Origin: Cyclobacteriaceae bacterium
GTDB lineage: Bacteria; Bacteroidota; Bacteroidia; Cytophagales; Cyclobacteriaceae
Direction: 5' to 3'
NCBI GenBank assembly: GCA_013140395.1
Contig: JABFSY010000358.1
Location: 1-7,009 of the forward strand
Length of the DNA: 7,009 nucleotides
The notes under the pieces were generated by a model, which worked only from the letters and a program-made list of their open reading frames with translations, had not been told where the DNA came from and did no database searches. This document shows, piece after piece, positions 6,358-7,009 of the stretch. A program made the translations under genes and the position numbers. Positions within the stretch are counted from its first letter, which is position 1; every line of letters starts with the position of its first letter.

Positions 6358-6379
6358 GATGGGAAAAAGTTTGGGATTT

Positions 6380-7009
6380 CTATTCTTTCTTATCTTTTAA
6401 AGAAAGTGCTGCCATGGCTGATTTTTTAAAAGCCCTACCTATTGGTAGTTCCTTCTCTTTGATTTCAATACTGTCTGAGGAGATTGCCGAAATGTACTGG
6501 GTGTTGATAATGAAAGAGCGATGAATCCGAACAAATAAACCCGTGGGAAGTATGGATTCAAGCGAGCTAATGTTTTCGCGAGTAACCAAGGTAACTTCTT
6601 TTAAATGCACTTTTACATAATCATCGAGACTTTCGACATATACGATTTCCTTTAAAAGTACTTTGTGGCTTTTGCGGTCCGCCTTTAAATAAATGAAAGC
6701 CGATGATTTTTCCGGATCTAAGACTTCTCCAGTCTTTCCATTCAATTGCTTATCAAAATATTTATTGACTGATTTAGTAAACCGCTCAAAGGAGATCGGT
6801 TTCAATAAATAATCCACTACGTCCAAATCAAAAGCCTCGGGCGCAAAATCACGGTAGGCGGTTGTTAAGATAATCGCGGGCGGATTTTTAAGGGTGCCGA
6901 TAAATTGAAGTCCGTTGATCTCAGGCATTTGAATATCTAAAAAAAGGAGATCGACCTTTGACGTTCGCAAAAAATTTCCGGCTTCGATGGCATTGGTACA
7001 CTCCCCTGC
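6380..7009 (-). CDS. LytTR-family two-component response regulator, 5' end missing
   Basis: 209 codons are visible and the frame stays open to the right edge (first visible residues AGECTNAIEAG), so the true start and the acidic N-terminus of the receiver lie outside. An apparent start at 6970 is only an internal TTG (Leu). Receiver domain: phospho-acceptor Asp25 in LLFLDIQMPEINGLQF, conserved Thr49/Thr50 in ILTTAY and Lys70 in DYLLKP. A LytTR DNA-binding domain covers about 103-200, with IYLKADRKSHKV, IVYVESLDDYVKVH and FVRIHRSFIIN. The protein would be activated by a sensor histidine kinase, often encoded next to such regulators in Bacteroidota and so possibly just beyond the edge. Whether it controls the MATE gene downstream cannot be told; a predicted terminator separates them. 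Confidence 0.94.
   Translation of the reverse strand, partial: AGECTNAIEAGNFLRTSKVDLLFLDIQMPEINGLQFIGTLKNPPAIILTTAYRDFAPEAFDLDVVDYLLKPISFERFTKSVNKYFDKQLNGKTGEVLDPEKSSAFIYLKADRKSHKVLLKEIVYVESLDDYVKVHLKEVTLVTRENISSLESILPTGLFVRIHRSFIINTQYISAISSDSIEIKEKELPIGRAFKKSAMAALSLKDKKE

Noticed and set aside
6968..6970. A start codon for the LytTR regulator at 6970
   Set aside because: The codon is TTG within the receiver domain, just before the phospho-Asp strand, and the frame continues to the window edge.

Overview
The window reads as chromosomal DNA from a Bacteroidota bacterium, most likely a Cytophagales-type organism. The grounds are the protein styles (LytTR response regulator, Bacteroidota-type NqrA/B/C, MATE transporter), AT-rich leaders with almost no Shine-Dalgarno sequences, and several copies of the Bacteroidota -7 promoter word TAnnTTTG. 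The genus assignment is inference. No mobile element, CRISPR array, tRNA or rRNA was seen, and no gene-free stretch reaches 300 bases.

Left part (1-3294, minus strand): the front half of a Na+-translocating NADH:quinone reductase operon, transcribed right to left as nqrA, nqrB, nqrC and the first two codons of nqrD. The genes are tightly packed: 12 bp between A and B, a 14 bp overlap between B and C with a GTG start, and a 4 bp ATGA overlap between C and D. Both subunits that carry covalent FMN (NqrB and NqrC) keep the SGAT flavinylation motif. A perfect TAnnTTTG promoter with an upstream TTTG sits in the 158 bp gap before nqrA.

Middle (3453-4737): cytidylate kinase (cmk, minus) lies 3 bp downstream of a small predicted lipoprotein gene, and the two probably share a transcript. 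A roughly 100-150 bp divergent region separates them from a plus-strand gene for an 89-residue, Lys/Glu/Ala-rich helical protein of unknown function. In this region two TAnnTTTG words lie inside the longest possible reading frames, which suggests that both real starts are further downstream.

Right part (4738-7009, minus strand): a MATE-family multidrug/Na+ antiporter converges on the small helical gene. The 51 bp between the two stop codons consists of six degenerate heptamers of pattern GTCNAYR, three on each strand around a 9 nt centre, and a seventh copy overlaps the end of the plus-strand gene. This is the most unusual structure in the window, probably a bidirectional terminator or a member of a repeat family. 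Upstream of the MATE gene, beyond a probable terminator hairpin, is a LytTR two-component response regulator cut by the right edge.

Together the window shows energy metabolism (sodium pump), nucleotide metabolism (CMP kinase), a transporter possibly driven by the same sodium gradient, and a regulator. Apart from the nqr genes there is no clear single pathway.
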